The notes: generated by a model not told the origin, from the letters alone. 64,000 bases of DNA from Cricetomys ansorgei (GCA_026225945.1 JAMJFZ010003746.1:5506501-5570500); one strand, 5' to 3'. Shown: positions 10,180-19,577, counted from the first letter of the stretch. Program-made: numbers and translations.

Positions 10180-11250
10180 AGCTTTTCTGAGCTTTTTAAA
10201 ACAGAAATGTTGGCATCTGTAATTTTCACTCAAATTGCTAACTTGCCGGAATTCCCTGTCCAGGTCGGTCTCCAGTATTGCTCTTCCACTAGGCTCTCCT
10301 GAGGACCCCCAGGTCTCCCTCCTCCAATCCCCCCACCCCCCGCTCTAGTCCTTACTCTTCCCAGACACTGCACACTCTACTCTCCCTCAGTACTGATCAT
10401 ATAACTTTATGTTCAATTTCACTTCTGTTTTGATGTGCTCTGCCACACTGTGGGCTCCTTTAACACAGTCCATGCCAACCAACTCTAAGGCTTCAGGACG
10501 ATCTCCACCTTATGCAAATCGCTTTTCTGGGTAAGGAATGTAACAAGTCTGTCTTTTTGCTACCAGCCTCCTTTTCTCTTAGGTCTTTCACTCTGCAGAC
10601 TTTCACAAAGGAGGGGGCCTGGGTTTTGGTCTGGGAGTGATTCACCCCAGGCTCTTATGCAAAGACCCCTTTGGCAAGAAGCTGAGCTTCCTGTACCAAA
10701 CCTTTGCAGAGCTTGGGGTGAACTCAAGGATTTGGTGGCCTTGATCCTGTGGACCCAGAAGCAGGAGTCAACTGTTTCTCCTTTTAGAGGACTCACATTC
10801 TGTTTCTAATTAGAAGCGAGAACCTGCTCTTTGAGAGTGAATCAGCCAGTTCTCTGGACTCCTCCCTTCCCCTCTCCTGGCTTAACAGTTCCCCTCTGGG
10901 AGGAAGGTCTGAGAAGACAAAGGCATGTTTACCAAAATTATGTCTCCTTCTGGACACACCTAACCTTACCTAGTGGCGTCTTTGTTTGCTTTATAAACAG
11001 GAGTTTTTGTAGTAGCAAAGGCAACTCCTGTAGGGAGAGTGCCTTGAAGCCCCCCCCCCACCCCCCGCCGCTCCCCTCAAAAAATGAGTGGATATTTAAA
11101 AGTTTGAGTGTTATAAAATATGGAACTGAGATTTACCAAGAGTTTGCCTTCCATGGTGAGATTGGGAAAGCAGATGCAACCTTAGATGGCTTGACTGTTG
11201 GGTTTAGGAATGGGGAGGACAAGAAGAGCCATCACAGACTGTCTTACTGC
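10180..11250 (+). promoter_or_regulatory. Repeat-poor island upstream of Nanog with octamer motifs
   Basis: About 1.07 kb with no SINE or LINE recognised. It holds a perfect octamer ATGCAAAT (10512-10519) and a near octamer ATGCAAAG (about 10657-10664), without a well-placed Sox partner. Open frames here (10560-10796 minus, 10831-11256 plus) resemble no protein known to me. Confidence 0.25.
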
Positions 11251-11404
11251 ATTTAAATATGTTAGTAATGGAGCCCCGTGTTTTAGGCTTTTTTGTTTTG
11301 TTTCTGGTTTTTTTTTGTTTTTTTTTTTTTAAGACAGCATCATCTCACTGTGAAGACCAGGCCGACTTTGAACTCATAGCCATGCCGCCCTGCCTCTCCT
11401 GGGG

Positions 11405-11590
11405 TGTGATGGGCAGAATGCTCAGCAGGATAAAGCTCTTGCTGTGTAAGCCCAAGGCTTGAACCCACAGTGAGAGGAGAGATCCAACTTCCAAGGTTGT
11501 CCTCTGACTCCCTTAGGCTGAGGACCTTGGCACTTCACACCGGTTTCCCATCCCCCCAACCCCCTCCCCCCACATTAAACATACATAATA
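11405..11590 (+). mobile_element. B3-type SINE
   Basis: aatgctcagcaggataaagc, aaggcttgaacccacag, gttgtcctctgactccc. Confidence 0.65.
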
Positions 11591-11615
11591 ACAAATAAAA
11601 TTAAAGGAAAAAAAA

Positions 11616-11755
11616 TCCAAACCATAGTGCTGATGCACACCTTTGATCCTGGTACTTGGGAGAAAGAGGTAGAAGGATCTCTGTGAGTTCCAGGCCAGCC
11701 AGGGATACACACGGAGACCCTGTCTTTAAGAAAAAAATAAAAATAAAAATTTTTA
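11616..11755 (+). mobile_element. B1 SINE
   Basis: gatgcacacctttgatcctg, ctgtgagttccaggccagc and A-rich tail. Confidence 0.82.
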
Positions 11756-11889
11756 AAAAGTTTAAGTATGAAGACACTCTCCTGTATGCCAGCATTTGAG
11801 AGGCAGAGGAAGAAACAGTCCACTCAGCTAGCCTGGTCTAGACAGTGAGCTTCAGGCCAACCAGTTCTTACGTAGGGAGATCCGGACTC

Positions 11890-12830
11890 TAAATAATTAA
11901 AAACTGGCTACAGATATTACTCTAGCCTCAGCACAACCCAATGGCTCCTTGCAGTTAACAACTTTTCCTTTAAACAAACAAAATGAAAGACTTCTCACTG
12001 AAAAATTGGAAGTCTTAAACTGGATTTGGTGATGCCTGCCTGTGACCTCTGCACTTTAACAGAGGAGGTGGGAAGAGTCTCTTTTACTAAATGCCATACA
12101 AACCTTGATATTCCGAGCATTCTGTTTATTCAGTGCCTAATGGGAAAATCACATTAGAGCCACATTTTTATGAACCAGCGGAAGGCTAAAGTTATTCTTT
12201 TGTTCTGTCATTTCTACTTTAGCGCTTATAGTCCATCTGTTCATTGTTTAAAATATTAATAGCTCTGAAACTGGTTTCAACTAGTGATGATTTTAAATTT
12301 TAAAAGTTTTTTTTTTTTTTTTCTAAAATTTCCCTCATCCCTAAAAGTTAATGGAGGAAAGAGGATGGTGTTAAAACGGTAAATCTGAAGAGTCACGGGG
12401 ACGAGGGGACGATGTCGCTGTCCGTTTCCTTCCAGTTGGGTGTGGACAGAGGTCAACCAGCCACAAGAGTTTATGTCTCCTAGTGTTCAGATGAAATAAG
12501 AAATGGCTGCTTTTGATTATATCATGCTGCTCCCAGATTAAAGTGAAAAAATCTCAAAGAGAAAGGTCCTTCAGACTTAGTGCTTTGTAGAACCAGATCA
12601 CGCAGAACTTCAACTAATACCCACTGCGGTAGGAAGTCTTGACTTGACAGATGTCATGAAAATATAGCATTTTTCCTTGTTTAATTCCTGAAACACACAG
12701 CAGGTACTTCCCTCTCTATTTACAAACACAGACAGAGACTTAGCAATCGAGGCTAGAATTATATTCACTCTTATATTATAAAAAAAAAAAAAAACCCAAG
12801 TTTATCTGTGAGCACAAGAGTCTACAAGCC
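11890..12830. other. Unique sequence upstream of Nanog
   Basis: About 0.9 kb without recognised repeats, 1-1.9 kb upstream of the Nanog start. AT-rich; contains one Sox-like CATTGTT (12242-12248). No gene seen. Confidence 0.5.
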
Positions 12831-13042
12831 TTGAACTTGAACTTGGGAGGTGGAAGCAGGGAGTTCAGGGCCAGCTTCTGCAATACAATGAGCTTGAGGC
12901 TAGCCTGGGCTACCCTCAACCCAGACAACCAAAGAGACAACCAAAACCAAATTCAAAATAAAAGAAGTTCCTTATTGCATTGCGTAGGCGGCTGAGGCAG
13001 TAATCTGAGGCTGGGGTAGGCTACAGTGAGAACTTGTCTCAA

Positions 13043-13212
13043 GTCAGGCACGGTGGAATATTTTCTCAGCACCAGCGTTTGGGAAGCAGAGGCAGGTAGA
13101 TTCCTAGGAGTTTGAGGCCAGCTTTTGTTTACATGTTGAAATTCAGACCACCCAAGGTCTCCATAGAGAAACCCTTGTCTCAAGAATAAAAACAAAAAAA
13201 AAAAAAAACCAA
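13043..13212 (+). mobile_element. B1 SINE
   Basis: caggcacggtggaatattt, gaagcagaggcaggtagat and a long A-tail. Confidence 0.78.
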
Positions 13213-13604
13213 CTTTGTCATGTCACAAATACAGAGCTAATTACTAAGAATTTTTTTTTTTTTTTGTCAAAATCAGCATTTTTGGTAGGAAGATTCTCCT
13301 ATCTTTTCGGAAGTGGAAACGTGTGAAAGAGCTAAGGTGCGCGCTGAGAAGGAGCGCCACATTTAAGTAGTCTTTGGCAACAAGCTCTGAGTATTTTATT
13401 GTGTCTATAGGGAGAAAGAAAGAGAAAACTGTCCCCCCGAGTGTTTGGGGTTTGGAGGTGCTGCTACGGATTAGCAGTGAAACGGTAAAGCCACAAGTAA
13501 GATGCCACTGTTTTTTGTTTTTTTTGGGTTTTTTTTTGGTCTCTAGATTAGGTGACCCCATTCCTCTCCTTTCCCCCCCTCTGTCTGGATCGCTCTACAG
13601 CTTC

Positions 13605-13619
13605 TTTTGCATTACAATG
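13605..13619 (+). promoter_or_regulatory. Composite Oct4-Sox2 element of the Nanog promoter
   Basis: TTTTGCATTACAATG is an octamer half (TTTTGCAT) followed by a Sox half (TACAATG). It is the same composite described in the mouse and human Nanog proximal promoters about 180 bp upstream of transcription start. Here it sits about 190 bp upstream of a TATA-like sequence and 436 bp upstream of the ATG, so position and spelling both agree. Confidence 0.93.
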
Positions 13620-13668
13620 TCCTCGGTGGGCCGGGCAGGTAGGATTAACTGTGAATTCACAGGGATGG

Positions 13669-13783
13669 TGGGGCGTGGGTGCCGGGGTGGGTGGGGGGTG
13701 GGATGGGGGGTGGAGGTAGGGGGTGGGGGGAGTGAATAGGGGATGGGTAGGGGTAGGTGCTAAAGGGGGAGGGGTGAGTCCAG
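13669..13783 (+). promoter_or_regulatory. G-tract of the Nanog promoter, potential G-quadruplex and Sp-type sites
   Basis: About 115 bases carry many runs of three to six G separated by 1-8 bases on the plus strand, between the Oct-Sox element and the TATA-like box. The pattern satisfies the usual G-quadruplex rule several times over and also offers GGGTGGGG-type Sp/KLF boxes. Only the sequence is seen; structure and binding are inferred. Confidence 0.6.
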
Positions 13784-13798
13784 GACCTGGGATCTCCC

Positions 13799-13806
13799 TT
13801 ATAAAT
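13799..13806 (+). promoter_or_regulatory. TATA-like box of Nanog
   Basis: TTATAAAT lies about 250 bp upstream of the ATG and just downstream of the G-tract. A start of transcription near 13830 would give a 5' leader of about 225 nt, similar to mouse. The exact start cannot be read from sequence. Confidence 0.5.
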
Positions 13807-13829
13807 CTAGCGCCTTGAGCTGTTGGTCT

Positions 13830-14054
13830 TCAGCTAGGCTGGGCTCTTCTCTTTTGTGGGGAAGTCTTGAGACTCGCTTCATTCTGGCTTCTTGATAATT
13901 TTACATCTGATCATCTTAGTTTTCTAAGATCTTTCCACCTAGACACTGAGTTTTTAAGTCTTATCCTTTTTGTTGTTGTTTAAAAAAAAACTTTTTAGAG
14001 TCACTTTTTTTTGTTTGTTTGTTTTGGTTTGTTTTTCCTTTCCTTCTGACTGAC
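13830..14054 (+). other. Nanog 5' untranslated leader (approximate)
   Basis: Non-repetitive leader between the TATA-like box and the ATG, pyrimidine- and T-rich towards its 3' end. Its 5' limit is estimated from the TATA position. Confidence 0.5.
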
Positions 14055-14208
14055 ATGAGTGCGGACCCCTCTGGCCCCCACCGTCTGCCTTGTTTGGCGG
14101 AGACGTCAAATTCTGGGGACTCTTCACCAGTGCCTGCAGTTCATGGTCCTGAGGAAAGTTATTCTTGCTTACAAATGTCTGCTGCTGAGGTGCTCCTCAA
14201 AGAGACAG
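14055..14208 (+). CDS. Nanog: Nanog coding exon 1
   Basis: This exon encodes residues 1-51 plus the first base of codon 52, ending VLLKET and then donor gtaaga. It is rich in Ser, Pro and Glu and has no fold, as expected of the Nanog N-terminal region. The open frame continues upstream to 14019, but the ATG at 14055 is preferred because the residues after it align with mouse Nanog and those before it do not. Confidence 0.94.
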
Positions 14209-14919
14209 GTAAGAAACTCGGTTCCAGGGAAGCCCGATTAATTAGGGGAGAAGAAGAAGAAGAAAGGGGTGAAGTGTTATCGTCTCTTCATGAATTATAG
14301 TCTATTGGCATAAGCAGGTGCCATTACCGATCCTCTGGATACTTCTTTTTGAGTTTTACTTGGTGAAACATTGGCCTTCTTGTCTCCGGAGCTGTAGTTG
14401 AAACCAGGGACATAGAATCAGCATCTTGGCGATGTTTGTGTGTATTTGAGAACCTAAATGTTTTAGGCTCTTTGGGAACAAATAAGTTACAGTAATTAAA
14501 TGAGGTGATGTTCTATTCTTAACACAGTGCTGGAGGTGTAGAGAGTGGTGTTCTCAATATCTGGGATACCTAACATCGTAGCCTGAGACGAACACCCCAC
14601 TTTTGGTAAGGTTATACAATTAGTTTGCAGTTTATCCGAATGGCTTCTTTCCCCCACAGAAGTGGTTGGCTTTTCTCTCAACTTTTGGAACTGTGGGTAT
14701 CACTCAGCACTTCCGAGTTTGTGAACACACCCCCTATATCCCAAACAAGTGCTCTCCTAGGTTACAGTCAAGGTAGTTCCATATAGGTAGCTGCTGGGGC
14801 CGGGGTCTGAGACTCACCTACGCAGACTTCACCCAGTATTTGGGTTTGTAAGAGTAGTAACTTTCAAGTAGCTTTAAATCTATATTTGTAGGGAAAACAA
14901 GTGAACCAAGCCACTGACA

Positions 14920-14953
<34 letters not shown>

Positions 14954-15555
14954 TACATGCAAGCTCTACCACAGCAACACACTGACTGTTGTGTTTGCTG
15001 TTTATTTCAGTGCAGTGTCACCCTCTTTTCTGAGCTTTGGGTTAACGTCTGTCATTTTGATTTTTGATGTTGATGTGGGAAAAGTGCAAGGTTGAGAATG
15101 AGCGGGTGGAAATATCCTTCGCAGTCAAGTGCAGACGGCACTAAGACACATATATCCACACTTTCCTAGTGTGGTAAGGTCTGTCGACTTACTGCAAGGC
15201 TGTACAGTCAGTGTTGGGTGTCGAGCAGCGTGAGCACCAGTGCGGCAGAGGCTGAATCTTGGGACTACCAGGGCAGAGCTCAGTGCTGGAGAACTTGTCT
15301 CTCGCCCAAGGCTTTGGGTTCAATCCTTTGCATTGCAGAAGAACAACAAAATGCCTGGCATTGTGGCACATACTTACAAATCCAGCACTGAGATAGGAGA
15401 ATTGGGAAAATCTGTCTTAAAAAAGAAAAAAAGCTATCTGAAGAAGAGCTATAGAGGATCAAGGACGAGAGAAACAAGATTGGTTAGACTCTCCAAATGA
15501 CTGCTCTTGTGCCAGTCGAAAGGATCACAGTACCGTTTTGAAATATGCTATTTGT

Positions 15556-15599
<44 letters not shown>

Positions 15600-15827
15600 T
15601 GTAATGTTGGGAACTAAACTCAGGGCTGTACATGGCTAAAGGTAAGTGATTTAAACTGGCCTGGAAATTTCCTTAGGGAGCTTTGAGTACAGTGGATTTC
15701 ATTATGACATTTTCACTCATAACATGCATCTGCTCAAATTCACACACATCCACTACTTTATAATCTCTTCCTTATGCGGATGCCCTCCTCCCAATAGCGT
15801 TTCCTTTGCTCTTTATTATTGTAGGCG

Positions 15828-15875
<48 letters not shown>

Positions 15876-18800
15876 AGCGAGGTCAGAAGATTCATTGTGG
15901 GATTCCGTTCTCTCTCTCCACCTTGTGGGTTCCAATATCAAACTCGGGCCATCAAGCTTGGTGGCACCCACACTGGCCCTGACTTTTTTTTTGAGCCAGG
16001 ATCCCCCTGGTGTTCTCAAACTGGATGTGTAGCCAAGAATGACTTTTGAATCCCTGATCTTCCTATCTCTACCTCCCCAGTACTATCTAGCTACCTACTT
16101 ATTTATTTTTGAGGCAGGGCTGGTCTCAAACTCTCCCACCTCAGCTTCTGGAGCAGGTAGGTTTCAGGTATGTGCCTCCTTCCTTACTACCAGATGTAGC
16201 TGAGGTCACAGTCCTATTCAAGAGGGAGCAGAGAGCAGGTGTGGAAAGGAAACTGGAACGTAGAGTCATACTCCTTCCATCCTGCTGTTGAGCTGGTACT
16301 TGTTAAGTTGTTGTTTTTAATAGTATTTCTAGGGTCTTATTGTATAATTTAAATGAATAGCATAACTTAAAATGTATGTAAAATGGAGATAAATGTAAAA
16401 TGTTAGCAGCACACTGTTATGCAGAAGTGACAGTATTTTGGGTTGACCACAATGAAATAATTAGGTTTTACTTATTACTTAGATCTAGGGCTGTAAGAAT
16501 AACTGTGCTTTGAAAGTAAATACATTAAATCTAATATGTAAGTATCTGGGAAAATATCTTATTAACAAGTTATCTGTTCATTCCTAACAGCGTCTCCTCG
16601 CCCTTCCTCCTTGGATCTACCGCTTCAGGACAGCCCTGATTCTTCCACCACCACCCACACCAAAGCTCCCTGGTCCAGAGTCTGAAGCGAACGCTAAGAA
16701 GGGCGAGAAGGTCCAGGCCAAGAAACAGAAGATGCGGACTGTTTTCTCTCAGGCCCAGCTGTCTGCACTCAAGGACCGGTTTCAGAGGCAGAGGTACCTT
16801 AGCCTCCAGCAGATGCAAGAACTCTCTGCCATTCTGAACCTGAGCTATAAGCAGGTAGGGTTGTTTCCTCTTTTTGATAGTGTAATACTGAGACCGATTT
16901 GTCAATGAATGAAGCTAGCTAGCGTCTGGATGCCCCTCGACTCTGACTAAGGCCTGTCCTTTCTCGTGTTAGAGTCGGACGGCAGGTGTAGCTCACGTGA
17001 TTCACATATCGCCCGCTTTGTGCCATCAATCACTTTACTTTCTACTTTTGTCTCCCTTGAGACAGGGTCTCACCATGTAGCCCAGGCTGGCCTCATACTC
17101 ACATGTATGCCTGCCTCTGCCACCCCAGTGCTGGGATTAACCTATTCTTACCATGCCCAACTATCTTTTGTTTTAACCAGACATGATGGCATACACCTGC
17201 ACTCTTCCCATTTGGGAAAAGATGGGAGAGTAAGGTATTGGAGGCTAGCTCCATCAACAGAGTTTAAGGCTAGCTCCATTCTGGGGCTACTAAATGAGAC
17301 CTTAACTTAAAAAAAAAAAAAAAAAGTCCTCTTCAGCAGCACATATACTAAAATCTGAACAATGTAGAGAAGATTAGCGTAGCTCCTGAGCAGCGAGGAC
17401 ACAGGACACACTCTGTGAAGAGTTGCGTGTCCGAGAGAGACAGAGCGAATGATGGGCAGGGAAGATAAGCTGATGGGTGATTAGGGGAGTCAGGATCCCA
17501 TGGTGCCCTTCATAGCTGCCTGTGTGAGTCCAGCTCCCACACAAAGGGGATCCCACACATAGTTAGCCTTGGAGGGAACCTGCGCCCACTTGCACGTGCC
17601 CAAGCAACACACAGCCTCTTGAGATGTGGGACCAAGAACTTTTACAGTCCATCTTTAACGGTGAAATTACGCGTTGAAATGAAAAGCTGGGCACCGTACT
17701 TGGAGGCCCTTGGGACAGAGACAAGGAAGATGAGGACTCCAGGCCAGCCTAGAACTCAGCAGGACTCTCTCAAAACAAAAAACAAACAGGAAAAGGGGGC
17801 TGAGGCAGACCTCATAAGTCACGCCCGTGTAGCACGTACAACGTCCCGAGATCGATTCCCAGTACCATCGCCCCCTGTGTAGCCCACCAAACAGCCTGAA
17901 GTTTTACCTAAGCGATGCACTGTGAACCGAGGAGAGATAGAAACGTGAGGACTAGGAGTTTGAGGTCATTCTCCGCTACATAAGGAGTTCAAGTGCGAGG
18001 GTCGGCAAGATGGTTCGGTAGGTAGAGGTGCCGCCACACAGGCGGGGCCACCTGAGTGCCATCCTCTGAAGCCTGCATAATGGAAGGAGAGAACCGACTC
18101 TGTAAAGTTGTCCACATGCCCCCTTCGTGATAACAATAAATTAAAAAAAAAGATTTTTAAAAATATGAGCCGGTTGGTGGTGGCGCACACCTTTAATCCC
18201 AGCACTCAGGAGGCAGAGGGAGGCGGATCTCCGTGAGTTGGAGGCCAGCCTGGTCTACAGAGTGAGTTCCAGGACGACCAGAGATACAACAGGGAAACCC
18301 TGTCTTGGAAAACCAAACTGTATGTCTATTTTTATGTGTAGGGGTGTGTTTTTGCGTGAGCATCACGTGCGTACAGTGCTCGGAGAAGAGGGTATCAGGT
18401 CTCCTGGGACTGGAGTTCCGGATGGTTGACAGATGGTTGTGAGCCACTATGCAGGTGCTGGGAATTGAACCTGGGACCCCTGGAAGAGCAGTCAGTGCTC
18501 TTAACCACCACCAAGCCGTCTCTGCAGTCCATGTCTGACTGTCTTACTTTTTAAAAAATCTTGTCACTTTCTGCAGGTTAAGACCTGGTTCCAAAACCAA
18601 AGAATGAAATGTAAACGATGGCAGAGAAACCAGTGGCTGAGGACCAGCAGCAGCGTGACTCAGGTAACAAGACGCTTTACATGCTTTCATCTTTATTACG
18701 ATGTGTGTGGATGTTTTCCCCTTCTTATTTGTGGATGGATGTTTCACCTGCACGTATGTCTGCAACAGCCCATGAGTGTTCCGGAGCTGGGAACTCCACG

Positions 18801-19577
18801 GAAAGGAAGTCCGGTCCTCTTGTCAAGTCTGTGTGTGGTCTGTGGGTCCTGTTCCCCCATCCCTTATCCCTCATCCCCTGACTCTTTCTTTCATTGTTTT
18901 TTTGAGGCAGGGTCTCTCTGTGTAGGCCTGACAGTCGGGGATCCTCCTGCCTCTGTCTCAGTGATGCTCGGATGAAAGGCATGAGCCACCACGCCTGCCA
19001 TGGTGAACTTTTCTTTTCATCTCTCTGTAGCTTATGATTTCAGATTTCCTTTTTCACCCACTGATGAATTAACCACCTCTTTCACAAGGGCTCAGCGTCT
19101 GTGGAGTATCCAGACCTCCTTTCCAGCTATCCCCAGGGCTATCTGGTGAACACATCTGGAAGCCTTTCGACATGGGGCAGCCAGTCCTGGACCACCTCAG
19201 TTTGGAACAACCAGACCTGGACCAACCCAGCTTGGAGCAACCAGAGCTGGACCAACCCAACTTGGAGCAACCAGAGCTGGACCAACCCAGCTTGGAGCAA
19301 CCAGAGCTGGACCAACTCAACTTGGAGCAACCAGGCCTGCACCACTCAGACTCGGTGTACTCAAGCCTGGAACAATCAAGCTTGGAATGCTTCGGTCCAC
19401 AACTTTGGAGAGGACTCTCTGCAACCCTACGTGCAGTTTCAGCAAAACTTTTCTGCCAGTGATTTGGAGGCAAGTTTAAGTTTGGAAGCCACTGGGGAAA
19501 GCCATACATACGTTAGCACCCCACAAGTCTTGGAATTACTCCTGAACTACTCTGTGAATATGCCTGGTGACATGTAA
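14055..19577 (+). CDS. Nanog: Nanog homeobox gene, four coding exons, reading frame broken in exon 2
   Basis: Nanog is the divergent homeodomain transcription factor that sustains pluripotency in epiblast and ES cells; it acts in the nucleus. Exons: 14055-14208, 16591-16854, 18577-18663, 19089-19577, all with GT donors and AG acceptors. The start is the ATG at 14055 (G at -3), which begins [13 protein letters not shown], close to mouse Nanog. Order: Ser/Pro-rich N-terminus (exon 1 and early exon 2), homeodomain (late exon 2 and exon 3, with helix 3 [14 protein letters not shown]), tryptophan-repeat domain and C-terminal tail (exon 4). The four exons sum to 994 nt, which is not a multiple of three: exon 1 reads in frame into exon 2 as far as a TGA at 16683-16685, while the homeodomain lies in the next frame. 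Without the shift the protein would be about 330 residues (mouse 305). Introns and promoter show that this is the locus itself and not one of the processed Nanog copies known in other mammals. Identity is certain; whether the break is real is not. Confidence 0.95.
14922..14952 (+). repeat. (GT)n microsatellite in Nanog intron 1
   Basis: About 15 GT units. Confidence 0.95.
15256..15480 (+). mobile_element. ID/B4-like SINE in Nanog intron 1
   Basis: tRNA-like head (gggactaccagggcagagct, then ttgggttcaatcctttgca) followed by a B1-like text (catacttacaaatccagca) and an A-rich end. Confidence 0.6.
15552..15600 (+). repeat. (CTAT)n microsatellite in Nanog intron 1
   Basis: About 12 CTAT units. 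Confidence 0.95.
15830..15872 (+). repeat. (GT)n microsatellite in Nanog intron 1
   Basis: About 20 GT units. Confidence 0.95.
16591..16854 (+). CDS. Nanog: Nanog coding exon 2 with a net +1 frameshift
   Basis: The acceptor is ttcctaacag and the donor follows CAG (gtaggg). The 5' part continues the exon 1 frame ([20 protein letters not shown], a clear mouse-like stretch) and then runs to TGA at 16683. The 3' part, one frame later, reads [20 protein letters not shown] and on to LNLSYKQ, which is homeodomain helices 1 and 2. The frames part company within about 16647-16660, a run of ACC repeats ending in CCC. Removing one base there would give a continuous [16 protein letters not shown] junction comparable to the mouse linker. 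Confidence 0.93.
17052..17165 (-). mobile_element. B1 SINE in Nanog intron 2
   Basis: ttgagacagggtctcaccatg and gcccaggctggcctcata. Confidence 0.8.
17326..17430 (+). pseudogene. U6 snRNA pseudogene in Nanog intron 2
   Basis: About 105 bases match U6 snRNA, with the stretches cagcacatatactaaaat and agagaagattagc. There are many substitutions, including in the 5' stem and the ACAGAGA region (here tgtagagaag), and the 3' end is decayed. It lies directly after an A-run at 17308-17325. No U6-type upstream promoter elements are visible, so it is not expected to be expressed. Confidence 0.88.
18000..18165 (+). mobile_element. B3-type SINE in Nanog intron 2
   Basis: ggtcggcaagatggttcggta start, gttgtccacatgcccccttc and A-rich tail. 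Confidence 0.65.
18168..18315 (+). mobile_element. B1 SINE in Nanog intron 2
   Basis: ggtggtggcgcacacctttaa start, then ggaggccagcctggtctac; well preserved. Confidence 0.92.
18318..18530 (-). mobile_element. B2 SINE in Nanog intron 2
   Basis: ggtgctgggaattgaacctg and ggaagagcagtcagtgctct, reverse orientation; nearly full length. Confidence 0.88.
18577..18663 (+). CDS. Nanog: Nanog coding exon 3 (homeodomain helix 3)
   Basis: This 87-nt, phase-0 exon follows acceptor ctttctgcag and precedes donor gtaaca. It encodes [15 protein letters not shown] and a basic tail, [13 protein letters not shown]. It holds the DNA-recognition helix with the homeodomain-diagnostic WFQNQR core, all intact. Confidence 0.96.
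18887..19003 (-). mobile_element. B1 SINE in Nanog intron 3
   Basis: tgaggcagggtctctctgtg and gatgaaaggcatgagccac; ends about 85 bp before exon 4. Confidence 0.8.
19089..19577 (+). CDS. Nanog: Nanog coding exon 4 (tryptophan repeat and C-terminal domain)
   Basis: This exon encodes 162 residues and ends in TAA at 19575-19577. It starts [11 protein letters not shown]. Pentads beginning with Trp then run from WGSQS to WNASV: 15 pentad positions, 13 still starting with Trp, against 10 in mouse. The Trp repeat is the Nanog dimerisation and Sox2-contact region (family knowledge). A conserved tail follows with the [12 protein letters not shown] and LELLLNYSV motifs. The acceptor AG at 19087-19088 lies one codon downstream of where mouse would put it. 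Confidence 0.94.
   Translation, partial: GSASVEYPDLLSSYPQGYLVNTSGSLSTWGSQSWTTSVWNNQTWTNPAWSNQSWTNPTWSNQSWTNPAWSNQSWTNSTWSNQACTTQTRCTQAWNNQAWNASVHNFGEDSLQPYVQFQQNFSASDLEASLSLEATGESHTYVSTPQVLELLLNYSVNMPGDM
19171..19380 (+). repeat. 30-bp in-frame tandem repeat in Nanog exon 4
   Basis: Seven consecutive 30-base units start at 19171, 19201, 19231, 19261, 19291, 19321 and 19351. The units at 19231, 19261 and 19291 are nearly identical, while the outer units are diverged. Each unit encodes two pentads ([10 protein letters not shown]). Because 30 is a multiple of three, alternative frames stay open, which explains the long overlapping open frames on both strands here. Confidence 0.93.

Noticed and set aside
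10831..11256. 141-codon plus-strand open frame upstream of Nanog
   Set aside because: No recognised domain or homologue, no splice or poly(A) context; likely chance.
13374..13739. 121-codon open frame over the Nanog promoter
   Set aside because: It runs through the Oct-Sox element and the G-tract and ends in Gly/Trp low complexity; a promoter shadow.
16570..16905. 111-codon minus-strand open frame over Nanog exon 2
   Set aside because: Antisense shadow of a real exon; no recognisable protein.
17326..17430. Functional U6 snRNA gene
   Set aside because: Many substitutions in conserved U6 positions and no upstream promoter; called a pseudogene.
19069..19509. 146-codon minus-strand frame and a second plus-strand frame over Nanog exon 4
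   Set aside because: The 30-bp repeat keeps several frames open; only the frame joined to exon 3 matches Nanog.
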